A stretch of DNA of 64,000 nt from the NCBI GenBank assembly GCA_040772085.1, contig JAXGYU010000001.1:930001-994000 (forward strand), in the 5' to 3' direction. Shown one piece after another: positions 17,561 to 25,936 of this stretch (positions are counted from its first letter, which is position 1; each line of letters starts with the position of its first letter). Under the pieces are notes generated by a model. It worked only from the letters and a program-made list of their open reading frames with translations. It was not told where the DNA came from and did not search any database. The DNA is from JAXGMV01 sp040772085 (GTDB taxonomy: Bacteria; Chloroflexota; Anaerolineae; Anaerolineales; Anaerolineaceae). The position numbers and the translations under genes were made by a program.

Positions 17561-18785
17561 CGCGGAGCCCCATCGCGCTGATCACCTGTGTAATATCCGG
17601 GAAAACTGCCGCGCCAAGCCGCTCAAGTGACTTGATTTTCTCCGGTCGCACCGCTATCCCCCAGGGTTGGCAGGCGCATTTGTAGCCGCTTTCCTCCAGA
17701 ACCTTGACTGCCCGTTGCGCGGATTCAATGCCAATGTAACTGTCCTCAACGATGTGGACCGTAAACTCCGGCGGTATGTAACGCGTCAGCTCCTCGGTCA
17801 GCCGTCTGTCTGATTTGACATCGCCGCAATGTGTACTGGTGCTGAGGCCGGCAGCGAAATTCAGCGCCGAGAGGACGGGAATCCCGAAAGCCGCCAAAAT
17901 CGAAGTCAGCGCGTGAAAGGCGGACGGTTTCAGCAGTTGGGACGCGTCACACTCAAGCGCCTGTGAAATGTAGCGCAAGTGTCCGCTGGCAATGACCGGC
18001 AGCGCGGTATAACCGAGCAGCTCCATGGCTATTTCGGCTTCAGGCGCGTACCAGGTATGCACCTCATCTTCATGCAGCACCAGCGGACGAGACGCCCGCG
18101 CGGTCATCATGGCCAGCCGAGGCTTTTTTCCCGGCTGCGCGCGCAGCAATAGCTGGCGATCTTCTTCACTAATCAAAACTTTGTCACGCGTCCCCAGGTA
18201 AGCGTCGCACGAGAACTTAGGGATCAATTTATATGTTTTCTGAAACTTTTCGCTGCCGAGAACCAGGGTTTGGTAAACCTGAATCAGCTCAGACCGCTCT
18301 ATGCTGTCAATGGTCTCAAACAAATCGTGATAGAGGGACGTGCCATGGACGACCGGAAAGATCTCAGCCATTTCCGGCGTCTTGTACATCAGACGCCGCT
18401 CACGCATCTGCACCCCTTTTTGCTGGTAGAACTGCCCGAGCGATTCAATGGTTTGGCGATAGTTGACTTCCTGGATCAACCCTCTTTCCCGCGCGAGCTG
18501 GGCAAGTTGTGTCAGGTTTTTCCGTCGATTGGCAGGGTCAGCCGAGATCGCCGGCGCGAGCAATACCGCCATTGAGACAGCCAGCATGTCCCATTCGTTG
18601 GTCATCCCGTACGACTCAAACAGGTCCATTTCGGCGTGACCGGGCAGCACGTCATCCGGTAAATTCTCGCCTAACCAGAAGCGAATGGCGGCAGGCAAGG
18701 CATCACGATAGCCATGCGGCTCCAGCAGCACGCCATCGATATCGAATAGTAAAACATCTTGAACCATGACTTTTACCAAATTCAC
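17550..18785 (-). CDS. HAD-superfamily hydrolase-like protein with large insertion
   Basis: 411 aa. The N-terminus has the HAD motif I VLLFDIDGVLL, with a second HAD-like region near the C-terminus (TVHIVEDSYIGIESAQRAV, resembling motif IV). The middle ~250 residues are far longer than a normal cap domain and I do not recognise them. The reading starts with GTG at 18785; the ATG at 18767 (MVQDVLLFD) is equally plausible. It lies 4 nt after folE in a tight operon, so a phosphatase step in the same pathway is possible but unproven. Confidence 0.75.
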   Translation of the reverse strand: MNLVKVMVQDVLLFDIDGVLLEPHGYRDALPAAIRFWLGENLPDDVLPGHAEMDLFESYGMTNEWDMLAVSMAVLLAPAISADPANRRKNLTQLAQLARERGLIQEVNYRQTIESLGQFYQQKGVQMRERRLMYKTPEMAEIFPVVHGTSLYHDLFETIDSIERSELIQVYQTLVLGSEKFQKTYKLIPKFSCDAYLGTRDKVLISEEDRQLLLRAQPGKKPRLAMMTARASRPLVLHEDEVHTWYAPEAEIAMELLGYTALPVIASGHLRYISQALECDASQLLKPSAFHALTSILAAFGIPVLSALNFAAGLSTSTHCGDVKSDRRLTEELTRYIPPEFTVHIVEDSYIGIESAQRAVKVLEESGYKCACQPWGIAVRPEKIKSLERLGAAVFPDITQVISAMGLRDAV

Positions 18786-18789
18786 TGCC

Positions 18790-19350
18790 TCAGGAAGTTC
18801 TGCTTTCGAAAAGAGTTTTCATTTCAGGCTGATCATAAGTCCCGCTGAATTGCCAGGTCACCAGTGACATGCCCTGCTCACGGTCGCCGCGCATGGCGGC
18901 ACACAGGTGGGTTGCCTCAATCTTCACAGCCAAGCCGTCCGGGTGCAGAATCCGCTCGAGCAACGCCGCGATCTCGCTTGTCAGCCGCTCCTGCGTCTGC
19001 AACCTGCGCGCGTAAAAATGGACGATTTTCGGAATCCTGCCCAACCCAATGATCCGGTCGGTGGAAAGATAAGCCACCGAGACCTTGCCCATGAACGGCA
19101 GCAGATGATGTTCACACAAGCAATAAAACTGGATATCACGCACCAGGACGTCATGATTACCAGGTTCAGCGATAACCGCGCCATCCACTATTTCAGATTC
19201 CGCGATTTTGTAGCCGGAGAGGATGTCTTCCAGCATCCCGGCTACCCGTTCGGGCGTGCGTTCCAGACCCGCCCGCTGCGGATTCTCGCCCACCGCCTTC
19301 AGGATCGCTCGCACACTCTTGGAAATGTCCCTCTCATTCATGGTCAGCAC
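18790..19350 (-). CDS. folE: GTP cyclohydrolase I
   Basis: 186 aa. It converts GTP to dihydroneopterin triphosphate for folate synthesis. Zinc ligands are visible: FYCLCEHHLLPF and the later Cys in EATHLCAAMRG; substrate block LGRIPKIVHFYARRLQTQERLT. The start is GTG at 19350 with AGGAG 4 nt upstream; an ATG three codons in is an alternative. It is 7 nt after the prenyl synthase gene. Confidence 0.96.
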   Translation of the reverse strand: MLTMNERDISKSVRAILKAVGENPQRAGLERTPERVAGMLEDILSGYKIAESEIVDGAVIAEPGNHDVLVRDIQFYCLCEHHLLPFMGKVSVAYLSTDRIIGLGRIPKIVHFYARRLQTQERLTSEIAALLERILHPDGLAVKIEATHLCAAMRGDREQGMSLVTWQFSGTYDQPEMKTLFESRTS

Positions 19351-19357
19351 CGCTCTC

Positions 19358-20371
19358 CTAGTAGTCCCGCCGGCACAATTTTCTGATGATCGCGATCAAT
19401 TCCTGCTTCGGCTCTGCTCTCAGTTCCATCCGGTGCAGTATGCCCAGCGCTTCATCCGTCAATTGGTCGATCATCCGACCCGTCTCATCCGAGACGCCAA
19501 TTTCCATCAGCAGCTCAGCCAGTTTGCCGGCATTCTGCTGCAATTTCTCCGGCTGATTATATAAACCTCGGAAGCTGTCGGAAGCTTCAATGCCCAGCAG
19601 GATTGGATAGGTTTTCTTACCGGACACGATGTCACTCGCCGCTGACTTGCCCGTCACTGCCGGATCACCCCAGACGCCCAGCCAGTCATCCTGAATCTGG
19701 AAAGCCAGTCCGATTTTTTCGCCGAGTACTCGCGCGTCTGCGACAATCTCCTCGGAAGCCAAACCGGCCAGCGCGCCAACTGTGAGGCTGCAGGCGAGCA
19801 TGGCGGCAGTTTTCCCGCTGATCATGCGCAGGTATTCGTCGGTTGTAACATTGAGCCGGGTTTCGAAATCCATATCCAGGAACTGCCCCAGCGTCAGATC
19901 GACACAGGTACGCATCACTTCCTGCTGGATGCGTAATTGCCTTTCAGCGCCAAGCGTTGACGCTGCCTTGACACCCGTCAAATGCGCCATCGAGAACATC
20001 AGGTCACCGGCATTGATGGCATGCGGCATGCCCCACACCTTCCAGACGGTAGGCTGACCGCGCCTGAGGTCACTGTTGTCTTCGATGTCGTCGTGAATCA
20101 GGGAAAAGTTGTGGATCAGTTCAATCTGTGCTGCATAAGGCAGCGCCGCGCGCCAGTCATCGCCGCAAGCGGCAGCCATCAGCAACGTCAAGGTCGGACG
20201 TATCCGCTTCCCCGTATTCTGATTATTCCTGCTATAGCCAAGGTGATGTAGCAACATCTGCTTCAGTTCGACGTAGCGTTGTTCAGAGAAAATGGAATCA
20301 ATCGCGTCCCTGATCTCTGGATCAATTGCAGCCGCGATTTGCTCTCTTAAGGTCGATTTTTCAGCGCTCAT
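19358..20371 (-). CDS. Trans-polyprenyl diphosphate synthase
   Basis: About 337 aa. First Asp-rich motif LIHDDIEDNSDLRRG (DDxxD type) and second motif IQDDWLGVWGD; KRIRP near the N-terminus is also typical. It condenses IPP with allylic diphosphates. Chain length cannot be fixed from sequence alone; a C15-C20 or longer product is possible. The ATG overlaps the idi2 stop (ATGA), coupling isomerase and synthase. Confidence 0.9.
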   Translation of the reverse strand: MSAEKSTLREQIAAAIDPEIRDAIDSIFSEQRYVELKQMLLHHLGYSRNNQNTGKRIRPTLTLLMAAACGDDWRAALPYAAQIELIHNFSLIHDDIEDNSDLRRGQPTVWKVWGMPHAINAGDLMFSMAHLTGVKAASTLGAERQLRIQQEVMRTCVDLTLGQFLDMDFETRLNVTTDEYLRMISGKTAAMLACSLTVGALAGLASEEIVADARVLGEKIGLAFQIQDDWLGVWGDPAVTGKSAASDIVSGKKTYPILLGIEASDSFRGLYNQPEKLQQNAGKLAELLMEIGVSDETGRMIDQLTDEALGILHRMELRAEPKQELIAIIRKLCRRDY

Positions 20372-21402
20372 CACTCGGTCCTGACCAATCTCGGCGTGTG
20401 CTTCAACGCGTCGAGGTTGCGGGCGCCGATGGCAAACATGGCCGTCCTGAGCTGCTGGATGATCGCGGAAATCTCGAGTTCCAACGCTTCGTTAGAAGCC
20501 GAAGCGGCACGGATAAAGAGGCCGGCGAATCCCGCCAGACGAGCACCGAGTGCGATACTCTTTGCCGCGTCAATGCCGTCCTTCAAGCCGCCAGACGCGA
20601 TCAATGGCAGGTGAGGCAATTCACGGCTAATTTCAGCCAGACAATCCGCCGTCGGCAGCCCCCAGCCATTGAAGGCACCGGCTGTTTTAATCAACACCGG
20701 GTCGGTCAGGCGATGCATTTCAACCTGCGACCAGGAGGTACCGCCTGCGCCGGCAACATCCACCGCGCTGACGCCAACCTGCGCCAGCCGAGCAGCCAGA
20801 CTTGCGTCAATTCCCCATCCTACTTCCTTGACAATGACAGGGGCGCTGACTTGTTTGCAGACCATTTCTATTTTGCTCAGCAAGCCGCCGAAGTTCGTGT
20901 CGCCTTCCGGCTGAAGCGCTTCCTGGAGCGGGTTCAGATGCAGGATCAGCGCGTCCGCTTCGATCATCTCAACCGCTTGCCGGCAATGATCGGCTGACAG
21001 GCCATAATTGAGCTGCACCGCGCCCAGATTCGCCAGCACCAGACAGTCCGGACAATATTTGCGTATCTTAAAACTTTCAGCAGCGTCCGAATCCTCCAGC
21101 GCAACCCGTTGTGAGCCGACCCCTATGGCAATGCCGAAATACTGCGCGGCTTTCGCCAGCGACTGATTGATCCGGCTGGCACGTTCTGTACCGCCAGTCA
21201 TGGATGAGATCAGCAACGGTGCCGACAAAGTCCTGCCTAAAAAGGCAGACTTCAGGTCAACATCATGCAGATCAATCTCAGGTAAGGCGTTGTGGATAAA
21301 GTGATACTTCTCGAATCCGGCGGTCAGCGCGGACGAGACATTTTCTTCCAGATTGATGCGCAAATGCTCATCTTTGCGCTGTGCTGTTTCATTCATATGC
21401 AA
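20371..21402 (-). CDS. fni: Type 2 isopentenyl-diphosphate delta-isomerase
   Basis: 343 aa, FMN-dependent. Conserved: RKDEHLRI at the N-terminus, LISSMTGGT, GVGSQRVALED and SAVDVAGAGGTSW (the last three are hallmark Fni motifs). It interconverts IPP and DMAPP. It is the first gene of a five-gene minus-strand operon that continues with a prenyl synthase. Confidence 0.95.
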   Translation of the reverse strand: MHMNETAQRKDEHLRINLEENVSSALTAGFEKYHFIHNALPEIDLHDVDLKSAFLGRTLSAPLLISSMTGGTERASRINQSLAKAAQYFGIAIGVGSQRVALEDSDAAESFKIRKYCPDCLVLANLGAVQLNYGLSADHCRQAVEMIEADALILHLNPLQEALQPEGDTNFGGLLSKIEMVCKQVSAPVIVKEVGWGIDASLAARLAQVGVSAVDVAGAGGTSWSQVEMHRLTDPVLIKTAGAFNGWGLPTADCLAEISRELPHLPLIASGGLKDGIDAAKSIALGARLAGFAGLFIRAASASNEALELEISAIIQQLRTAMFAIGARNLDALKHTPRLVRTE

Positions 21403-21423
21403 AGTTTATCATTATTCACGCTA

Positions 21424-21453
21424 TTGAACTTTGAGACCCAACCTTGATATAAT
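21424..21453 (+). promoter_or_regulatory. Promoter of acpP
   Basis: TTGAAC (21424-21429), an 18-nt spacer and a consensus TATAAT (21448-21453), about 28 nt before the ATG. Confidence 0.75.
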
Positions 21454-21481
21454 TACCAAACTTTGTAATTGGAGGGCTGAG

Positions 21482-21721
21482 ATGAGCGATCAGGTTTTCG
21501 AAGATGTGAAAGCAATTATTGTTGATGTTTTGAAGGTGGACCCTGAAGAGATTGCGCTGGACACGCGATTTATTGAAGACCTTAAGGCTGATTCAATGGA
21601 TCAGTTTTTCCTGATCGACGGCTTCAGCGAGAAATTCGCGCTGCCCATTTCCGATGAGGATGCCAGGCGGATCATGACTGTCCGTGATGTGGTCGAATAC
21701 ATCAGCGCGAACAAGAAATAA
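21482..21721 (+). CDS. acpP: Acyl carrier protein
   Basis: 79 aa, acidic, with the phosphopantetheine attachment serine in LKADSMDQF. It carries acyl chains in fatty-acid synthesis. GGAGG precedes the ATG at 21482; the longer in-frame reading from 21431 runs through the promoter and is rejected. It stands alone, away from fab genes, between its own promoter and terminator. Confidence 0.95.
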   Translation: MSDQVFEDVKAIIVDVLKVDPEEIALDTRFIEDLKADSMDQFFLIDGFSEKFALPISDEDARRIMTVRDVVEYISANKK

Positions 21722-21731
21722 TCAAGACGAG

Positions 21732-21769
21732 AAAAAAAGCCGTCAATCAGTTGATTGACGGCTTTTTTT
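21732..21769. terminator. Bidirectional terminator between acpP and the SPFH gene
   Basis: Hairpin GCCGTCAATCA / TGATTGACGGC flanked by A7 and T7, serving two convergent genes. Confidence 0.92.
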
Positions 21770-21780
21770 GTTGATCGGAA

Positions 21781-22833
21781 TTATCCTTTGAGGAATTCTT
21801 CCAGCGATTCTTTGCTGATGCGGTAGGTCTCACCAAGCTTACGCGCTTTGAGATCGCCTGCCTCAATCGCCGCCTGAACATCGCCAGCAGCGACCTTGAG
21901 GACAGCAGCGGCCTCATCCAGCGTCATGATGGCCGGAATGACCACGCCGCCTTGCTGTGCAGCAGGAACGGCACCTGCCGGCTGTTGCTGTGCGGTGCCC
22001 TGCATGGTCTGGGTAATCAGATTGCCAAGGCCGACACCAGCGCCGATACCAGCGGTCAGGCCAGCGCCGCCGCTCGGGTTGTTCGCGGCTTCACGCATGG
22101 CGTCCGCAGCCTGGAGCTGGGTGTAGGTCTGCATATCCAGCAAGCCCATGGCCCGCAGTTCTTCCGCGCTCTTGTCAGAGGGTTTCAGATTGCCAATGTA
22201 AAAGGATTTGAGCGCCAGACCAATCGCGTTGAAATCATCCTGCGCTTTGGCACGGACACCGGCTGAGAGTTCATCGGTCAAACCGATCATGTCCAGAATA
22301 TTACGTTTACTGGCAGTCTCGCCGAGCAGATCCTGCAGTCTGGAGAGCAGCATGGTGCGCAGACGGGTCTCGATCTCGGCGGTGCGGTAGGAACCCTGCG
22401 CGCCGACGATCTGGGTCACAAACTGGACCGGGTCGCTGACCTGGAAGCTGTACGAGCCGAAGCCCTGCAGAAGAGCGATGCCCAAACCAACGCCGGGATT
22501 ACGGACAACGATCGGCTGCGGGGTACCCCACTTGCGATCGGCAAATTCTTTCATCGAGACAAAGTAGATCTCGGCAGTGAAAGGCGTCCGGTCATTGAAG
22601 ACCTTGCCGATCAGATCGATCAGCTTGGGAATGTTGGCGGTGACAATGGTATGCCGGCCGGGTCCGAATGAATCGAGCGCTTTGCCGTCTCGGAAGAAGA
22701 CCGCGCGCTGAGACTCACGGACGATAACCTGAGAGCCGATACGCAGATCAGCAACACCTGTTTCCGGGAAGCGATGGACGATCTCATCCGTCATCTCGCT
22801 TGGATATTCAACTACATCAAATATTCTTGCCAT
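21781..22833 (-). CDS. SPFH (band 7) domain protein with C-terminal excisionase-like HTH
   Basis: 350 aa. Residues about 25-215 match the YdjI-like SPFH family (virion core protein type): VIVRESQRAVFFRDG, FGPGRHTIVT, FADRKWGTPQPIVVRNPG, VGAQGSYRTAEIETRLR. A Gly/Ala/Gln-rich linker (about 248-292) follows. The last ~50 residues look like a MerR/excisionase-type helix-turn-helix (MTLDEAAAVLKVAAGDVQAAIEAG, then LGETYRISKESLEEFL). No transmembrane helix is apparent. It follows a coiled-coil partner gene in the same operon. SPFH proteins scaffold membrane complexes; the DNA- or peptide-binding tail is unusual. Confidence 0.85.
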   Translation of the reverse strand: MARIFDVVEYPSEMTDEIVHRFPETGVADLRIGSQVIVRESQRAVFFRDGKALDSFGPGRHTIVTANIPKLIDLIGKVFNDRTPFTAEIYFVSMKEFADRKWGTPQPIVVRNPGVGLGIALLQGFGSYSFQVSDPVQFVTQIVGAQGSYRTAEIETRLRTMLLSRLQDLLGETASKRNILDMIGLTDELSAGVRAKAQDDFNAIGLALKSFYIGNLKPSDKSAEELRAMGLLDMQTYTQLQAADAMREAANNPSGGAGLTAGIGAGVGLGNLITQTMQGTAQQQPAGAVPAAQQGGVVIPAIMTLDEAAAVLKVAAGDVQAAIEAGDLKARKLGETYRISKESLEEFLKG

Positions 22834-22859
22834 AATTTTCTCCCTGATTATCTCTATGT

Positions 22860-23411
22860 TTATTTGACTTCAGGTGCAGGTGTGCTGGTCGTATCCTGCC
22901 TGCCCATCAGCAACTCAGCGCGTTGATTATATGCGTCCAGAACAGCCTGCGCGACGCCAATCAGATTGCGGATCGCAGCCGGCAGACCATCGGTACCCAT
23001 GGATGTCTCGATCGTGTCAACTGCCCGGGTCAGCACATCACCCATTTCCATCAGCTCCAGATCATGTTTGTAGACGGCATCGAGTTCTTCTTTATTGACC
23101 TTCACGGCATCGAAAAATCCGGAGTAGCCGTAAGCGGCTGTGCGGACACGGTCGATGAACTGACGGATTTTAATGGCTGCCCGTTCAATATCATCGAGGA
23201 ATTCGATTTCCATGTGAGAGATCAAATCTTGCTGCAAGCCCGAGAGGCGTTTGTATTGCGCTTCGTAGCTGTTGGCAATGAACTCACGCAAGATTTTGTC
23301 AGCCTTCCGCCTGTTCTCGCGGTCCACATACCCGCTGAAACCCGGGATCTTGCTCACCAGTTTGCTCAGTGGATCCATTTCTGAATTTACGCGGTCTAAT
23401 AAATCGCTCAT
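22860..23411 (-). CDS. Helical protein of unknown function, operon partner of the SPFH protein
   Basis: 183 aa, predicted almost entirely alpha-helical with amphipathic stretches (about 25-75 and 85-165), no signal peptide and no catalytic motif that I recognise. AGGAG lies before the ATG at 23411, and the SPFH gene begins 26 nt downstream, so the two are likely co-expressed and may act together. A remote relation to 5-bromo-4-chloroindolyl phosphate hydrolase/TerB-linked helical proteins was considered but cannot be supported by reading alone. Confidence 0.75.
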   Translation of the reverse strand: MSDLLDRVNSEMDPLSKLVSKIPGFSGYVDRENRRKADKILREFIANSYEAQYKRLSGLQQDLISHMEIEFLDDIERAAIKIRQFIDRVRTAAYGYSGFFDAVKVNKEELDAVYKHDLELMEMGDVLTRAVDTIETSMGTDGLPAAIRNLIGVAQAVLDAYNQRAELLMGRQDTTSTPAPEVK

Positions 23412-23607
23412 TTTTTCTCCTGCTTAATCTCTAATTATTCAAAATTACCCAATATATGCACAGATTATATACTTAATCCATGCTCATCACAAATCATACA
23501 CTTACCGCCAGGTTCCGCAAAGTGGAAATATAGTAAAATCATTTCACACCTATATACGGAATTGAAGCCTGGGTGTTGCGTGGATTTAATAATTGGAGGC
23601 CTTCCTT

Positions 23608-23760
23608 ATGTCAAATTCGAAATATGATCAGGGACAGGGATTGGTTGAATACTTACTGATACTCGTACTCGTGGCGATCGTTGTCATCGTCTTGCTCACT
23701 ATTCTCGGACCAGCAATCAGCGAAATATCCAGACAGTTTCTGGAAACGATCCAGCAATAA
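23608..23760 (+). CDS. Flp/Fap-type class IVb pilin, 50 aa
   Basis: A 50-aa protein: short hydrophilic leader, then the Flp signature QGQGLVEYLLILVLVAIV followed by a hydrophobic helix and LGPAISEISRQF. In Flp pilins the prepilin peptidase cuts after the Gly before the Glu-Tyr pair, and the helix forms the pilus core. The very short leader (about 10 residues) is normal for this family. GGAGG lies 9 nt upstream of the ATG. No tad/cpa assembly genes are nearby, so assembly proteins must be encoded elsewhere. Confidence 0.88.
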   Translation: MSNSKYDQGQGLVEYLLILVLVAIVVIVLLTILGPAISEISRQFLETIQQ

Positions 23761-23825
23761 TCATCACAGCGCCCAACCGCGGACAGCCTCATTCGTCAGG
23801 CGGTGTCGGCATACCTGGTTATCCA

Positions 23826-24575
23826 ATGATCTCACAGGTGACCAAACTTAGACTTTATCAGAACATGTGGCGGGCAGTAGATCTGCTTTACCCGCCGCGC
23901 TGTGCCGGCTGCGGTCAGCCAGGCGCGCGTTGGTGCGCCGATTGTCAGGCGCATGTGAAGCGGATGAACCACTCGATCTGTCAGCGCTGCGGCGACCGCG
24001 TCCTCGCGGGTTTTGCCATTTGCGAGCGCTGCCGGCAAACTCCGCCTGAGTTTGAACAACTCAGGTCATGGGGATTGTATGAGAGTAACCTGCGGAAGGC
24101 AATCCACCAGTTCAAATTTGATCATGACCTCAGTCTGGCAGAAGATTTTTCTCAACACCTGCACGACCTGTTGCAAGTCCAGAACTGGGTCATCGACGTG
24201 ATCGTGCCTGCTCCATTGCACCGTGCCAATCAGCGCGCACGGGGGTTCAATCAGGCAGCAGCATTAGCATCCGCCCTCTCGCTCCGCTCCGGCGTGCCAA
24301 CCGGGAAAAGGGTATTGACATGGTGTAAAGAAGTCAGAACACAGGTGGGTTTGACACAGCAGCAACGACTTGATAATGTTAATAAAGCGATGAATGCAAA
24401 TTCATCTATAATCATTGGAAAAAATATATTGGTAATCGATGACATCACGACTACAGGAGCAACGATCAACGAATGCGCACGCGCCTGCAAGGAGGCAGGA
24501 GCAGCGAAAGTGTATGGCCTGACCCTGGCAAGAGCTGTTTTCACCCGTGAACCTGAACGGGAAGAGAACAGATAA
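23826..24575 (+). CDS. comF: ComF family protein (phosphoribosyltransferase fold)
   Basis: 249 aa. An N-terminal zinc-finger part (CAGCG...CADC and CQRCG...CERC) and a C-terminal PRTase signature VIDDITTTGATINEC. ComF proteins are linked to DNA uptake, with the exact activity not settled. The ribosome binding site before the ATG at 23826 is weak; an ATG 13 codons in (MWRAVDLL) is possible. It lies 66 nt after the pilin gene. Confidence 0.88.
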   Translation: MISQVTKLRLYQNMWRAVDLLYPPRCAGCGQPGARWCADCQAHVKRMNHSICQRCGDRVLAGFAICERCRQTPPEFEQLRSWGLYESNLRKAIHQFKFDHDLSLAEDFSQHLHDLLQVQNWVIDVIVPAPLHRANQRARGFNQAAALASALSLRSGVPTGKRVLTWCKEVRTQVGLTQQQRLDNVNKAMNANSSIIIGKNILVIDDITTTGATINECARACKEAGAAKVYGLTLARAVFTREPEREENR

Positions 24576-24599
24576 TTACAAATTATGATGGAGGCACAA

Positions 24600-25157
24600 A
24601 TGGCAGAGAATTACGAACTTTTCACACAAAACCTCAGCATCACAGACAAAACAAGGGAATACCTGGACAAAAAGATATCCAAAATTGCGAAGTTCTTTCA
24701 CAATGTGAACGACATCCGGGTTGATCTCAGCCATGCCAGAACAGCCAGACAGCAGACCGACCGCTTCACCGCCCAGATCACATTGCGCGGACGCGGTTTC
24801 ATCCTGCGATCAGAAGAGAGTGCTGAGGATCTGTTCAGTGCGATCGACAAAGCATCTGACAAGATCCAGCGCCAGATTGACCGCTATAAGGGCAAACGCG
24901 AACGTATGCGCGGCGTTGGCGCGACGCCAATCGAGACAACCGAAGAAGTGACGATGGTGCCGGAAGAAGAATATCAGATCATCCGCCGCAAATCCTTTAC
25001 GCTGGTGCCAATGTCTGAGCTGGAAGCGATTGAGCAGATGAACCTGCTCGGGCATGAGAGTTTCTTTGTTTTCTATAACGCCAATACCAGCGCGATCAAC
25101 GTCATCTACAAACGTAATGATGGCACCTATGGCCTGATCGAAACTGTGGTTGGATAA
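24600..25157 (+). CDS. hpf: Ribosome hibernation promoting factor, long form
   Basis: About 185 aa. An N-terminal S30AE/HPF domain (residues 1-100) and a C-terminal dimerisation domain (about 125-185: YQIIRRKSFTLVPMSELEAIEQMNLLGHESFFVFYN-type) that makes 100S ribosome dimers. GGAGG 6 nt before the ATG at 24600 fixes the start over an ATG 15 nt upstream. A terminator follows. Confidence 0.95.
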   Translation: MAENYELFTQNLSITDKTREYLDKKISKIAKFFHNVNDIRVDLSHARTARQQTDRFTAQITLRGRGFILRSEESAEDLFSAIDKASDKIQRQIDRYKGKRERMRGVGATPIETTEEVTMVPEEEYQIIRRKSFTLVPMSELEAIEQMNLLGHESFFVFYNANTSAINVIYKRNDGTYGLIETVVG

Positions 25158-25179
25158 TTTCATACTCCGCTTGACCCGA

Positions 25180-25208
25180 CTGCCTGACGACGTCAGGCAG
25201 TTTTTTTT
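25180..25208 (+). terminator. Intrinsic terminator after hpf
   Basis: Stem ACTGCCTGAC / GTCAGGCAGT followed by T8. Confidence 0.9.
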
Positions 25209-25216
25209 ACCCCATC

Positions 25217-25245
25217 TTGCGCGCTTACTGACCCAAGACTATAAT
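25217..25245 (+). promoter_or_regulatory. Promoter of efp
   Basis: TTGCGC (25217-25222), a 17-nt spacer and TATAAT (25240-25245), about 32 nt before the ATG. Confidence 0.65.
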
Positions 25246-25277
25246 TCAGACCTAACTTTTAGACAGGGAAGGCAAGA

Positions 25278-25835
25278 ATGATTGATGTAAATGAACTGCG
25301 TAAGGGTGTCACCTTTGAGCTGGATGGCAATCTGTTCAAGGTGCTGGACTATTCACACAATAAACCGGGTCGGGGCAACGCGACGATCCGCATCAAAGCG
25401 CGCAATCTGATCACCGGCGCAACCATTGAAAAGACATTCAACTCTGGCGAACGCATCCAGGACGTCCGGCTGGAATACCATAACGTCCAATATCTGTACA
25501 ACGACGGGCAGTTCTATTACTTCATGGATATGGAAACCTTCGAACAGCCTTCCGTGCCGGCAGAGCTGATTGGCGACACTGCGGGATTCTACAAGGAAAA
25601 CATGGAAGTCAAGCTGACTTTCTATGACGGAAAGCCGATCGACATTGACCTGCCAACTACCGTTGACCTGGAAGTGACCTACGCGGAAATTGCCGTCCGT
25701 GGTGATACAGCAACCGGCGTCAACAAAAAGGTGACGCTTGAAACCGGCATGAAAGTGGATGTTCCCGCTTTCGTGAATGTTGGTGATACCATTCGCGTCG
25801 ACACCCGAACGGGCGGTTATGTGACCCGGGTCTGA
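25278..25835 (+). CDS. efp: Translation elongation factor P
   Basis: 185 aa, three OB-like domains as usual. It rescues ribosomes stalled at polyproline. The modifiable loop reads HNKPGRGNA, so the tip residue that is Lys34 in E. coli is Arg here; the E. coli-style EpmA lysylation therefore cannot apply. No modification enzyme is visible nearby. It is flanked by its own promoter and terminator. Confidence 0.96.
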   Translation: MIDVNELRKGVTFELDGNLFKVLDYSHNKPGRGNATIRIKARNLITGATIEKTFNSGERIQDVRLEYHNVQYLYNDGQFYYFMDMETFEQPSVPAELIGDTAGFYKENMEVKLTFYDGKPIDIDLPTTVDLEVTYAEIAVRGDTATGVNKKVTLETGMKVDVPAFVNVGDTIRVDTRTGGYVTRV

Positions 25836-25869
25836 CCAAGTTTAGCCGGAATAATTTTGGGCTACAATT

Positions 25870-25897
25870 AAAAGCTGACCCTTACAGGTCAGCTTTT
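25870..25897 (+). terminator. Intrinsic terminator after efp
   Basis: Stem AAAGCTGACC / GGTCAGCTTT with a T run. Confidence 0.9.
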
Positions 25898-25936
25898 TGT
25901 GTCTGGTAACTGCTTCATGGAGTGAGTGATAATTTT

